Origin: Paraphoma chrysanthemicola
Lineage: Eukaryota; Ascomycota; Dothideomycetes; Pleosporales; Phaeosphaeriaceae
Assembly: GCA_020744225.1 (NCBI GenBank)
Contig: JAGMWG010000009.1
Coordinates: 62,001 to 126,000, forward strand
Direction: 5' to 3'
DNA: 64,000 nt
Below, piece after piece: positions 44,513 to 55,317 of the stretch. The translations under genes and the position numbers were made by a program. Under the pieces are notes generated by a model. It did not search any database and was not told where the DNA came from. It saw nothing but the letters and a program-made list of their open reading frames with translations. Within the stretch, counting starts at the first letter, position 1; every line of letters starts with the position of its first letter.

Positions 44513-47178
44513 ATGGTTGAAGCGAGGGCAGGGTCCGGGGCACAGTCGCCTACAACTTCAACGACAAAGTCTGGAGGCGGACGACAACGCATCATCTCAT
44601 CATGTCTCACATGTCGCCGCCGGAAGGTCAAATGCGACCACGTTCATCCAATATGCGGTGCATGCACACGAGGAAATCACGCATGTACCTGGACGGATCA
44701 ACTGCCGACACAACTGGCTGCTGGAAGAATATCAAAATCAGGTACAGTCGGTACTGGAAAGCCCGCGAAGACTGGCGACGTACAGTCTCGCCTCGACAGA
44801 CTTGAGCTACTTCTTGAGAGAGCTGTAGCGGGACAGTCAGCAAATCCGTCAACTTCCGTCAGATCGAGCGCGGATCTGGAAAGAAAGGAGCAGGAAGCTT
44901 TGACGCCATCTTCAAACAGCCAGACCTCGATGGGCCAAGGGATGGCCTCCGACGATGGCGACGGCACCTTACTTTTGGACGGAGGCAGATCGCAGTTTGT
45001 GTCATCCCTACATTTTGCGTTGCTGGCAGATGAGGTATGTTTTTTCAACCAGCGAGTCTTGCAAAGTTTCAATACCCTTTTTGGTGCATTAGTCCTGCGC
45101 CTGTCGTGCGCCACATGAAGAGGGCCGGATGCCGCACAATGGAGAAACTGACGATCATCTAGATCCAAGACATCAAAGCCCTCCTCGGCGACAAGACCGA
45201 TGAAGAGAAGAAAGAAATACCACAAAACAGTTTAGTCGATCTACTTTCCCTCGGACGTGCAGGTCTGGGATCCGATTTGGGGCAGCTGTTACCGCACAGC
45301 CAAGAGTTTCGCGATACGCTTCTAGACGTGTACTTCGCGAATGTCGACCCGATGGTCAGAATCACCCACCAGCCAACTGTTCTGCGCAGGTTCTCGTCTT
45401 ACAACGATGAAACGCATCCGATTGCTTTCGCCATCTATTTCTCTGCCATCAATTCTTTGCCGCCAAAGGTAGTTCAGGGAAAGTTTAACGAAACGAAAGA
45501 GTCACTTCTCGATCGCTTCCAACTTGGGGTTGAGATTTCGCTCGCTCGAGAAAATTACCTAACATCATCCAATCTGGAGATCTTTCAGGGCTTCGTACTC
45601 TGGCTTACATGCATAACGCGAGAAGAAGATATGGGTAAGTTAGCCACTGAACCCTGACGCAATGTTACTTACGAGACCTAGGTAAGGCGTGGGTACTTCT
45701 GGGCCTTGCTTTCCGTATCGCGCTGAACCAAGGTCTGCACCGTGATCCCTCCCTCTTTCCCACAGGATCAATGGATGCTGTCATGATCGAGTCCCGGCGT
45801 CGGATGTGGCATCAACTTGGACATCTGGAATTTCGTGCGGCCGAATGCAAGGGACAAGAGCCAAGCATAACTGAAGACTTCTATACCACGCTTCTGCCTC
45901 GAAATATTGATGACGAAGATCTCTTGGATGGCGAAAGTCCGGGACCGACACCATATGATGCTGCAAAGCATACATCAATGACATTCCAGCTTGTCCGTTT
46001 CGTTGGCATGAGATGTCTTCGGCGAATCATCCAAAGTACCTACCGTTTAGAACGACGTATGCTCGATTCTGGGCTCCATGGCACCTCTCGGCCAGACCCT
46101 GCTCAAGAGCTACAGAGCTTGTTTGAGCAGATCAAACACATGCTCGACGAGTATCACGAAGAGCTTCAACGAAAATATCTCCGATATTGCAGACCTGAGG
46201 TTCCAATGCACAGACTTTGCCTCGGACTGGCTGCATTGCTGGAATGGCGTGCCTACTTGCTTTTTTGGCTTCGCATGCCGAGAGCTTACCGAGACGTAGT
46301 CTTCTCTAACGAGATTCGTAGATCGTACGTTCCTCATTGCAGACTTTTTAAAAGCCGGTTGATGCTGATTCCCTTTGCAGAATATTCGAAAAGTCTGTGA
46401 ACTGCATTGAAACTATCAATGGAGCGGCCGCCGACGTGGACGCGGCGCGATTCCAGTGGCACATAGGTATGTCGTGCGCGTGCTAGAGGTGTCATTACGC
46501 TAACCTTTCAAGGAGGTATCGCTTCTTTCCAGGCTATCATGCATGTCTTGTCTGAACTTCGCAATCCTCTTTTTGACACTCCAGATCGACAACGGGCCTT
46601 GCGCGCGTTACAAATGGTGCGCCTGCTACGCGAGAACAATGGTGCAAAGGCCTGGCAAGCAGTCAGAAACATGATCGACAGAGCCATTGAGGAGCACAAC
46701 TCGTCGGCCAGAAATCAACCCCAGACTTCGAGCGCATATACGAGTCCTCCTATACCATCAATGTCGGCACCCCATTTGGAGGATCCTTCGAACGATAATG
46801 TGCGCGTCTATCCGGCCATCGGGGCGATACCAAGCTACGCGATACAGGTGTCTTCTGGACAGTATACGCCTGATCCGATCACGACAAATCCGCAGCAGAT
46901 GCAGCCTAATCCAAATCTACCCATGCCACAACAGGCGCATGGCCAGGTCCAACCGAATTGGGACGACTTCAACTTGAACAACATCAATAATATTGTGGGG
47001 GACGTGCAGCCAACACCGGGCATTTTGCCTGATTTCGACTTCGTAAGACTTTCTATGACTACAGGTGTATAGAGGTACTAATAGCAAACAGGGTTTCTGG
47101 GGTGACCCATTTAACTATGAGAACGAGCCTGCTGCAGTCCCAATTGAAGGAAGTTACTTCCCGCCATGGACGGGATGA
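44513..47178 (+). CDS. Zn2Cys6 transcription factor with fungal-specific domain
   Basis: A second binuclear zinc-cluster regulator. Six exons, 44513-45034, 45163-45634, 45682-46324, 46381-46466, 46513-47042 and 47092-47178, give 779 residues; introns are 46-56 bp except the first (128 bp). The DNA-binding domain is SCLTCRRRKVKCDHVHPICG then ACTRGNHACTW, six Cys in normal spacing. A coiled-coil dimerisation helix follows (QSRLDRLELLLERAV). The regulatory domain has LDVYFANVDPMVRITHQPTV, HPIAFAIYFSAINSLP and GKAWVLLGLAFRIALNQGLH. A Pro/Gln/Asn-rich tail ends in an acidic/aromatic segment (GFWGDPFNYENEPA) that may be an activation domain. The SDR gene starts 285 bp downstream on the same strand. 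Confidence 0.92.
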
Positions 47179-47463
47179 AATCAAGGTCAATGTTCATTCT
47201 GCTTGTGGTCGCCTTCGCCACGCTGCCATGTCGTAGCCTTCAGTCATACTGCATTGCTCGGCGAAAACAGCGGACAGATATACGGTGATTGCGATTACGG
47301 TAACGAAAAACTCAACCCGTCTTGCGAAATATCCGATTTCGGACTGCGGAGCCGAAGCTGGAGACTTGTAACAACACCGACGCCGATGAACTTTCAGCCT
47401 CCCCTTCGTCTGTAAACGGCCAAGGCACCTTGGAGTACCTTAATCGTAGCGACTTTACGACCC

Positions 47464-48389
47464 ATGCAATCCAACCTCACCGCCGCTTCACTTTTCGAGG
47501 TCAAAGGGGTGGTAGCTGTGGTTACCGGAGGAGGAACAGGTAGGCAATGCGCTCAGTGGTGGTATTGGAATCAAACTGATGAGGGTCAGGTATTGGACTT
47601 ATGATCGCCAAAGCTCTTGCCCTCAATGGAGCTCACCGCGTCTACATTGTCGGCCGCAGAGAGGACGTTTTAAGACAAGCTGCTCAAAGTGTCGATCCTG
47701 AGGTTGTCATTCCATTATCGGGCGATGTTACATCTCAAGAGTCGATTCTTGCTATCGCCGCACGTGTGGCAGATGATGTAGGCTACGTCAATCTCGTTGT
47801 CGCCAATGCTGGGATCATGGGCCCGAGGCCATTGAAAGCCGCACCCAATGAGGCATCACCTTCAATTGCGGAGTACAGAGCTCATGCGCTCAAGACGCCA
47901 ATGGAAGAGTTCACCAATACCTATGCGGTCAACGCCACGAGTGCGCACTACACTGCTCTCGCTTTTCTGGAACTTCTCGATGCTGGAAACAGGAGAACCC
48001 CCGAGTTGCGCAGTCAAATCATTGCTACTTCTAGTATCGGTGGCTTCAGTCGTCTCGCCGGCGCATCGTTTGCATATAGCAGCAGCAAAGCAGCGGTCAC
48101 GCACATGATGAAGATGATGGCTACCGCTTTTGCACCTTACAAGCTTCGATGCAATGTGCTAGCGGCCGGGCTGTTTCCGTCGGAGCTTGCGAGCGGTATC
48201 ATTGGGGGACTGAAGTCTGGGAATACTGGAAATATTGATGCATCAATCATACCTGCGGAGAGGACAGGTACGGAAGAGGATATTGCAGGTGCTATTCTGT
48301 ACATGGCGAGCAGGGCAGGAAGCTATCTTAATGGGAGTGTCATTGTGGTCGATGGTGGTAGGCTAGGCATGCTACCTTCCACTTATTAG
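47464..48389 (+). CDS. short-chain dehydrogenase/reductase (classical SDR)
   Basis: An NAD(P)-dependent oxidoreductase of the classical SDR family. Exons 47464-47539 and 47590-48389, with a 50-bp intron splitting the cofactor motif, give 291 residues. VAVVTGGGTGIGLMIAKAL is the TGxxxGxG nucleotide-binding motif, VVANAGIMGP the NNAG-like motif, IATSSIGGF the catalytic Ser region, and FAYSSSKAAV the YxxxK active site. The end has YLNGSVIVVDGGRLG. All catalytic residues are present and there is no targeting sequence. It follows the Zn2Cys6 gene in tandem, so it may be a target of that regulator; substrate unknown. Confidence 0.92.
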
Positions 48390-48623
48390 ATGAAAGAGCC
48401 AATAACGTCATTATATGTAGCTGTTGAAGAATGTCAAAGCCATATCAAATGATGTCACATTCAAGTGCAAGAGATGTTGAAGACGTAGAGAGGCATTCAA
48501 ATATGGCTAGCGCCGCGAGACCCTGCAAGCGCGTCTTTGCGGAGTTCAAGCCACACCTCCGAAGTCCAAACACCCAGACTTCAGTACACCGCAATGCGTC
48601 AGACGCACCAATAACGAACAATC

Positions 48624-49734
48624 ATGCCTGCCAGTGCGACTTCTTCGCACAGGCGCATTGCGAACGACCTGCTCAACAAACCTGGCTTCATCGGAGCCGC
48701 AGCGCGGTTCTGGCAGGTGAGGACAGCACAAACAGGCGATTGAACTCTAGCTAATGTGCAATAGCGTTCATATGCCTCCGACTATGTTGGACTTGCGATA
48801 CTTATAGCTGGCTACATTTTGGTGCGCTGAACACCGTTACTTTTACCGCTTACGTCGGCTGACAGACAAGATACAGATTCAGTTCCTAGCTGAACCCTTT
48901 CACCGCATGTTCTTTCTGGACAACCTTGCAATTGGATACCCTCATGCTGTCGTCGAACGCGTCCCTGTTTGTATGTACCCATGTATACACTGTTATTGCT
49001 AGCTAACAGCTACCCAAGCATGGCTCTTCATCTACGCCGGCGCCGTCCCCCTCGGCATTCTCCTCCTTTGGGCCATCCTCGTCCGCCCCGGCACCCACAA
49101 AGCACATGTTACCATACTCGGGTGGTTCATAAGCATGATCCTCACGCTCTTCATCACCGACGTGATCAAGAACGCCGTGGGTCGACCACGCCCAGACCTC
49201 ATTGCGCGATGCAAGCCCGCGCCTGGCACGCCAGCACACGAGCTCGTTACGTTCGAAGTATGCACAGAGGAAAATCACCACGTATTGCATGATGGGTGGA
49301 GAAGCTTCCCGAGCGGGCATAGCAGCTTCAGCTTCTCGGGCTTGGGATATCTTGCGCTATTCATTGCTGGTCAATGCCACGTGTACCGCCCACGAGCCGA
49401 TCTTGCACGCGTGCTCCTGGCGCTTGCGCCGTTACTTGGCGCGGCGCTGATTGCGATATCGAGATGCGAAGACTATAGACACGACGTGTATGATGTTACG
49501 GTGGGGAGCATCTTGGGGATGAGCGTGGCGCATTATACATACAGGAGATATTATCCCGCGTTGAGGAATAAGGATTGTGCAACGCCGTTTCCGAATCCTG
49601 CGGATGATTCGAAGGGGTTCATGAAGGTTAAGAGCGACGAAGAGGCGCTGAGAGGCGCGCAGGAATTTGAGCTTGATGAGTTCAGTGGAGATGAGGAAGA
49701 GAGGGAGCAACGGCCGTTGAATGGCAGGCGGTAA
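48624..49734 (+). CDS. PAP2-type lipid phosphate phosphatase (DPP1-like)
   Basis: An integral membrane phosphatase acting on phosphatidic acid, diacylglycerol pyrophosphate and related lipids. Exons 48624-48716, 48765-48821, 48871-48970 and 49019-49734 (introns 48-49 bp) give 321 residues. Several hydrophobic spans are visible (YVGLAILIAGYIL; LFIYAGAVPLGILLLWAIL; ISMILTLFITDVI). The three PAP2 signature motifs are complete: KNAVGRPRPD, SFPSGHSSFSFSGLG and SRCEDYRHDVYDV, with the catalytic His residues. The C-terminal tail is acidic and probably cytosolic. The architecture matches yeast DPP1/LPP1-type proteins. Confidence 0.93.
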
Positions 49735-49874
49735 CTCGAAGCGCATAATCTTCCGACAAGCGTATGCCCGATTGCCTACACTTGGATCACACGCCTAGGG
49801 CACGAACCATGGACGCACATTTGACGCACATTTGTTGTATAAAGTGGACACCGGTACCGCACAAAGTTTGAGAA

Positions 49875-50588
49875 ATGGTCTCAAAGAGCACGATGTCGAC
49901 CACCATTTCACAACCTACAGGATTCTTTGGCCTGCCGAAGGAATTAAGACTGGTGATCTACGAAATTATCCCAAGCGTACGCGTGCATCATGCTATTCGT
50001 TTGCACGGCAAAGGCGGAAAGACTTCAGACATCGTTCTGGTGAAAGATACTTCTGCATTCAACATTCGGCTCGCATGTCGACGAATTAAATCCGAATCGC
50101 GAGCAATTTTCAACCGACGACTGCACACGACTATCCCTCGTCAACTTTGCACTGACTCCGATCCACTCGCAAGACTGATCGTGCGTAAAGATGATTTACA
50201 TCTCCTTGCGGGCACAACTAGCTTCCTCAACAAGGCGTGTCGTTGGTACAAGGAGCTTGAAAAGCCACAAGACCATCGTCTTGATTTTGATACCTTCGCG
50301 ATACGAGAAAAAATGATCCTTCTAGACACGGAACTACTTGCCTGGATCAAGTACGCTGGTGAACGAATGCTCCATGTTCATCAACAAATCGAAGTTCAAG
50401 TGGAACCCGACCCACTGAGAGCGACTCCGACACGAAACGAATTGCGCGATTTTGCAAACAGACCCGACATAGTTGATTCGCTTGGCTCCATAGCCCCCCG
50501 TTTCGATCTGGTATTGGTCATTCGCCATACGATGGATTACTCGCCACCAGCTTCTGGTCTGCGTGATGTTCTGTGCTGGTTTGATTAA
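49875..50588 (+). CDS. F-box-like fungal protein of unknown role
   Basis: A 237-residue single-exon protein beginning, after a short Ser/Thr leader, with FFGLPKELRLVIYEIIPSVR, the degenerate F-box-like 'LPxELRxxIYE' motif abundant in Dothideomycete genomes. The rest includes F-N-I-R-L-A-C-R-R-I-K-S-E-S, the typical 'R-x-C-R-x-x-x-x-E' second helix of this group. No other domain. Such proteins are often lineage-expanded; whether they bind Skp1 is unproven. A relative sits at the right end of the window (63596). Confidence 0.7.
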   Translation: MVSKSTMSTTISQPTGFFGLPKELRLVIYEIIPSVRVHHAIRLHGKGGKTSDIVLVKDTSAFNIRLACRRIKSESRAIFNRRLHTTIPRQLCTDSDPLARLIVRKDDLHLLAGTTSFLNKACRWYKELEKPQDHRLDFDTFAIREKMILLDTELLAWIKYAGERMLHVHQQIEVQVEPDPLRATPTRNELRDFANRPDIVDSLGSIAPRFDLVLVIRHTMDYSPPASGLRDVLCWFD

Positions 50589-50795
50589 TGCGTCGAGAAA
50601 CGCCATGCATATGAATGTCAGACTGATGTAGCTTGGTCGGACTAGCGCGAGAGAGAATGGTTGTGATACAACCTGTTTCGGCGGCTACGACAGGCGGATG
50701 CAAGTGACTTTACATATCTAAACAAGCAAAAATTATGCACGTCTTGCCCGTTCTTAGTCCTTCTCTGTAGCCAATCTCCGCGGTCTATCTCCCCT

Positions 50796-51302
50796 TTACA
50801 TCCTACTCAACCCACTCACAGTGTCAGCAAGCACATCCCTTCCCCCCGCTCCATCACATCCTTCAATCATAATCTCCGGCCAGACTAGTCCTTCCCTCCA
50901 TAGTCTCGACTCCATCATGCCTATCCACCCTTCATGAAGCATACGAACTACCACCATCTTGACCTCGTCCGCGGCAACCAGCCACATCAGTCCTGGAACG
51001 TGTATGCGCGGCGTGTCAATATGCCCAAACCACTCGGTGCCGACAAGACCATGGTCCCAGGATGAGCACTGAGCAGCGAATGCCTTCTTGCACTCCTCGC
51101 GCGCGTCGCTGCTCATGTGGATACGATAGTACTCCGACGGCGTTAATCCGGCTGGAATAGATGGAAGGGTATGTCCGAATTCGATGCGTACGTCTCGGAC
51201 ACTGCGGTCAAGTTGCCGTTCTAGACCTTCTGGCGTGGTGAATGTTTGGATGATAGAGAGGTCAGATGTATGATGTGGTTTGAGGGCGGATATATTTTCC
51301 AG
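50796..51302 (-). CDS. hypothetical protein, 5' end unresolved
   Basis: Not recognised. An open frame of ~168 codons ends at 50796 and starts just after a good acceptor (TTCAG at 51307-51303). It contains HHTSDLSIIQTFTTPEGLER, ECKKAFAAQCSSWDHGLVGT and HVPGLMWLVAADEVKMVVVR, which look like a folded cytosolic protein. Upstream exons could not be placed; a candidate first exon beginning MFALNTGGYPRKVL lies at about 51754, beyond a TA-rich stretch. An internal ATG at 51116 gives a 106-residue form. Confidence 0.45.
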   Translation of the reverse strand: MENISALKPHHTSDLSIIQTFTTPEGLERQLDRSVRDVRIEFGHTLPSIPAGLTPSEYYRIHMSSDAREECKKAFAAQCSSWDHGLVGTEWFGHIDTPRIHVPGLMWLVAADEVKMVVVRMLHEGWIGMMESRLWREGLVWPEIMIEGCDGAGGRDVLADTVSGLSRM

Positions 51303-51350
51303 GACCTGAAGGCAATAGTGTGAGAGGTGCTGGCTGGTTCAATGTCGATG

Positions 51351-51371
51351 TATATATATATATGTATATAT
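51351..51371. repeat. (TA)n microsatellite
   Basis: An almost pure TA dinucleotide tract interrupted once by TG, in the presumed upstream or intronic part of the unresolved minus-strand gene. Confidence 0.8.
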
Positions 51372-51823
51372 GCGGGCAATCGCAGCATGGCCGTAAAACG
51401 ATCTGGTGAGAACTAAATGAGGCCATTAGGAACATTCTAGGTGTTTGGGTCAAGTTCAGAGCCTTCAGTGATGCATTTGATGTCTGTACGCTTTGTGATT
51501 AGCGAGACTTCTACTAGAACCCATGCATGAACGCATTGAAGATCTACTGTCGAGCACGGAGCTTGCGAACTGGTTGAAGACTGATGATGCACTTTGACCG
51601 TGTTCTGTATTATCCACATACATATTACTATTCTAAGGTTGCAAAAAGGCAAGTAGCTATAATAGTCGCCAGCTTCATTCACTACCTCAATGTCGTAAGA
51701 ATCGAAGCTGCATAGCACTTTTCGTGGGTATCCGCCTGTGTTCAGCGCAAACATGGCCAGCCGCGCCGAACAATAACAACAACGCTTGCAACAACGACAA
51801 CAAAGAAAACACGATCCTCAAAT

Positions 51824-52823
51824 TCACATTTCGTAACGCACAGTGACCACCTCGGGCGACTGCCGCGGTACTTGGTTGACCTGAGGCGCATGATTATGTT
51901 GCGGCATATAGTAGGATTCCCCTTGTCGAGGGGCTATTTCGACTGGTGACTTGGGAGGAGCCTCGTTGAGGTTCGATCCATAGTAGTGCCCGTTGTTCGC
52001 ATAGATATTTTGCTTCGGTGAGGGAGAATACGGCGAACCAGAGCCAAGGTTGTTTACTTGGAACGTTTCGTCCTTCTTCTTGCGTCGTCGAAAGAGCAGG
52101 AAACCGATCCCAAGCCCAATAGCCAGTGCCGCTGGTATGCCTGCTCCGATACCAATTTTGGCAGCCAAGGGGAATCCGTTTGATGTAGACTGCTGCTGAG
52201 CTGCTGGTGGTATGCCTGTGGAGGTGTTGCTGAGTCCGCTTGTGGATGAAGTTGACGGCTGGACTGGAATTGAAGAGCTACCAGCGGAGACAGTTGCTGA
52301 TGCTACGGAAGCGGAGCTCGATGAGGATGAAGGGGTCGACGACGCCAAATTTGTGGAAGACGCGACCGCACTTGACTGTTGAGCAGCTTTTTCTGCGATG
52401 TAGAAGTAATGGCTATTGCTATCCGAGTCGCTTTTACCTTCTTGGAAGATGCTCAGGTAGAATAGGTTCGAGGTGGACAAATTCTTTCTGGTCCCAACAA
52501 GCCAGGTGTATCTCGTGACACCCACCGCACCCTCTGTGGCATGTTAGCAGATTGAAATCTGAACTGAAGGTTTCCTTACGCGTTAGGTACTCCATATCGC
52601 CAAACCACTGGGCAGTAGTGTTGTCCAATTGCCAAAGCACCAGGGATGCGGCTTTCCCTGATTCTGCTGGAGTCCAGGCGACGTTCACAGTGGAACCAAC
52701 GTTGAATGTTTCGCTGTTGCTGAAGTCCCTTGGTCTCCCAAATGGCGCTGGGTTGATGAACTGCATCAACGCAGATACATTCAAGACCCACCCGGCCACT
52801 AGGGCCAGGGTGACAAAAGTCAT
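51824..52823 (-). CDS. single-pass cell-surface protein, Ser-rich (Mid2/WSC-like layout)
   Basis: A predicted plasma-membrane protein. Exons 52823-52580 and 52533-51824 (46-bp intron) give 317 residues. There is a signal peptide at the start (MTFVTLALVAGWVLNVSA), an ectodomain with NVAWTPAESGKAASLVLWQL, then a long Ser/Thr/Ala stretch likely to be O-glycosylated. One membrane span follows (AAKIGIGAGIPAALAIGLGI), then a RRRKKK stop-transfer and a Pro/Asn/Gln-rich cytosolic tail ending PEVVTVRYEM. The layout matches fungal wall-stress sensor-like proteins, but no WSC or other named domain is visible. Confidence 0.8.
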
Positions 52824-53841
52824 TGTGAAGGACTTTCTTGATCAGAAGAAGGCGAAAGGTCTGTCGTGCACAAAAAGACAAAAGCTGTCTGAACGTAGAA
52901 TGAGTGACTGGGAGGTACAACAGAGACTGTCAAACTGAGGCACACAGGTGCGGGACATGTCCAAGCACCTTTGCGGCACAGCACCCGACCGCTGCGGCGC
53001 AGCATGGTTAATGACCCAGCGGTTACCGTGACATGAGGCTGCCCTCCCATGACCACGCGAGCATCCCGGACAATTAGCGACGGCAGGAAGGGTGTGGCGC
53101 GACCTATTTTGAGCATATACACGCTGGTATTGCTCCTACCTGTTTGGACTCGGATCATATGAAGCATGACTCTCAGACAAGGCGTTTTTCATGTCTGCGG
53201 CGTGGGTAATGCGTTGGAACAACCTACGATGGATTGTATCACCGCCGGTCACTACATGGGAGCCTTGCTCGACCCATCCAATCTAGAGCTGTGGTTCGGC
53301 GGCGAAATGTTTGCTGGGTCAAGGCCGTGAAACGTGGCTTGTTCACTTGGTCATTTCAGAAATTGATTGACAGCCGCATGAAGCTCCAGAGAATGACCGA
53401 AACCTGTTGAGTGAGTGGTGATGGTCGACTTGCATGCGGCACAGTAACGTTGTGGTTGTCAGTTGCGCCGACGGCCGACTGAGTTTTGGAAGTGGATGCG
53501 CCAAGCTGTCAGGGGTAGGTATACGCGCCCTCTCCGCAAATCAGCATGTCGGACCTGAAGTGACCCACCAGGCACACACCATATGGGGCTTCGTGCGTTA
53601 TGCGCCCGGTTTATTAACTGGCAGTTTTGCCGCTCGCTTCCCGGCTAGATCCCGCAGGCATGGGCTCCCGTGGACGACTGGCGATAGGGGCGGTGGGCCG
53701 TCCGAAGTCTTTCGAGACCCCTCTTATACCGGCGACCACCTGCATCCGCGTCCTGGCGTCATCTTCCTCTGCGTTATTCTTGACGCTTTCCGCTCTTTTT
53801 GTAGCTGTCGCGTTGCGCTTCTTCTGTGTTTTTTGTTCACC
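52824..53841. other. intergenic / promoter region
   Basis: Divergent promoters of the surface protein and the GT32 gene. A frame in phase with GT32 is open back to 53434, but it would place ~136 residues before an otherwise typical signal anchor, so I treat it as 5' leader. Confidence 0.45.
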
Positions 53842-54783
53842 ATGATGCTTACAAGGCCACCACTGCTTACACGATTTCTTAATTATTACACACTCCTCGC
53901 CGCCTGCCTATTAATACTCGCCTATAATGTCTGGACATTTCGGGATAGCGATTTTCAGTTCGTCAAGCACGCGCCGATAAAGCAAGAGCCCAAAACCATT
54001 CCCAAGAAGCTTTGGTATAAGTTGGGACCACATGGCATGAACGACCAGATTCGAGGCTGGACGGACAGCTGCATCAAGGACAATCCAGACTACCAAGTCG
54101 AGTTTATGACGGATGAAAGCGGCGACGAATTTGTCAAGAAAGCCTTCGCATGGCGCCCCGATATTGTCGAAGGTTACCTCGGTCTCACCGTACCCATCTT
54201 GAAAGCCGATCTCCTCCGTTACCTCCTCCTCTTTGATCAGGGCGGCATCTGGTCCGATCTCGACATTACCTGCAGAGGACCACCGATGGACCAGTGGGTT
54301 CCAGAAGAGTACAAAGAGAGTGCAGATCTGGTCGTGGGCTGGGAGTTCGACTACGGATGGCCTGGCAAGTTCATCCGGCAGTTCGCGAGCTGGACCATAA
54401 TGGCGAAGAAGGGATCACCGCACTTGATGCAGGTCATTGACGACATCTTCGATACCCTACATGCCAAGCTTGAAGAGAACCACGTCTCGGTTGAGAATGC
54501 AACCTTGCAGATAATTGGCGACGTGGTAGACTTCTCGGGCCCTCGACGATTGACCTACGGGATATACAGAAGCTTGAGCAAGCAGCTGAACAGGACGGTA
54601 GAAGAGCAGGATTTCGCACGGATCCTACAACCGAAAATGCTCGGTAGCGTTCTTGTCATGCCCGGACATTCGTTTGCGGCCTCGTCGAATACGTACACAC
54701 CGGAGGAGAGCGAGCACCTACCACCGCAACTGGTAGAACACCACTATGCTGGGACATGGAAGAACGATCACGGCGGCGAATGA
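53842..54783 (+). CDS. GT32 glycosyltransferase, OCH1-like
   Basis: A Golgi type II membrane glycosyltransferase of family GT32, related to the initiating alpha-1,6-mannosyltransferase OCH1. The preferred start (53842, ACCATGATG) gives 313 residues: a short cytosolic end, a signal anchor (YYTLLAACLLILAYNVW), then KTIPKKLWYKLGPHGMNDQI, PILKADLLRYLLLFDQGGIW and the DxD-type metal motif in SDLDITCRGPP. LQIIGDVVDFSGPRRLTYGI and a conserved VEHHYAGTWKNDHGG ending follow. No intron. A second ATG directly follows the first. Donor and acceptor cannot be told from sequence. Confidence 0.88.
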   Translation: MMLTRPPLLTRFLNYYTLLAACLLILAYNVWTFRDSDFQFVKHAPIKQEPKTIPKKLWYKLGPHGMNDQIRGWTDSCIKDNPDYQVEFMTDESGDEFVKKAFAWRPDIVEGYLGLTVPILKADLLRYLLLFDQGGIWSDLDITCRGPPMDQWVPEEYKESADLVVGWEFDYGWPGKFIRQFASWTIMAKKGSPHLMQVIDDIFDTLHAKLEENHVSVENATLQIIGDVVDFSGPRRLTYGIYRSLSKQLNRTVEEQDFARILQPKMLGSVLVMPGHSFAASSNTYTPEESEHLPPQLVEHHYAGTWKNDHGGE

Positions 54784-55317
54784 ACGTGTATCTTGCCATG
54801 ATGTTCCAGGCCTCTCTAAACTACACAATGAAGTGAAGTCACACCAAATAGCAATGTGCTTTTACCACAAACAAACCCACCGAAGCAGAGTAATCTTCGC
54901 TCGGGACGCTCACCAACACACTCGTACTCGGCGATATGGCTGCCGTCGCTCCAATCCCGAGTCACGCGCATAGTTACAGCAGCGCCATTGTCCTTTTTGC
55001 GGCAAGGATTGAGGATAGGTTGAAGAAGAGACCTCATCATACAAGCGCAGCTTCGTGGAGAGAACTTGACCTGATTTGATCCATCAGATCGCACAAGTGA
55101 AGCGCCACGTACGACCTGTGAAGGCAGTAAGAATGGTGTAGCTACCAAACCATGTTCGTTGTCACCTGAGATGGATGTTGTGCCTCGTTGGTCATCGGTA
55201 GGAGGATGCGCAATTGATGGCAGCATATTATATGAGCAAAATAGGCTCGAGTATCAGTGAAATACAACTATTACATGATGAACAAGCTTGCTGATGTTGC
55301 TTTTTATTCTACTCATC
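54784..55317. other. convergent intergenic region
   Basis: 3' flanks of the GT32 and membrane-protein genes. I see nothing else. Confidence 0.5.

Noticed and set aside
53434..53841. 136-residue N-terminal extension of the GT32 protein
   Set aside because: The frame is open, but the extension is low in similarity to anything and would bury the signal anchor; the ATG at 53842 has a good context.
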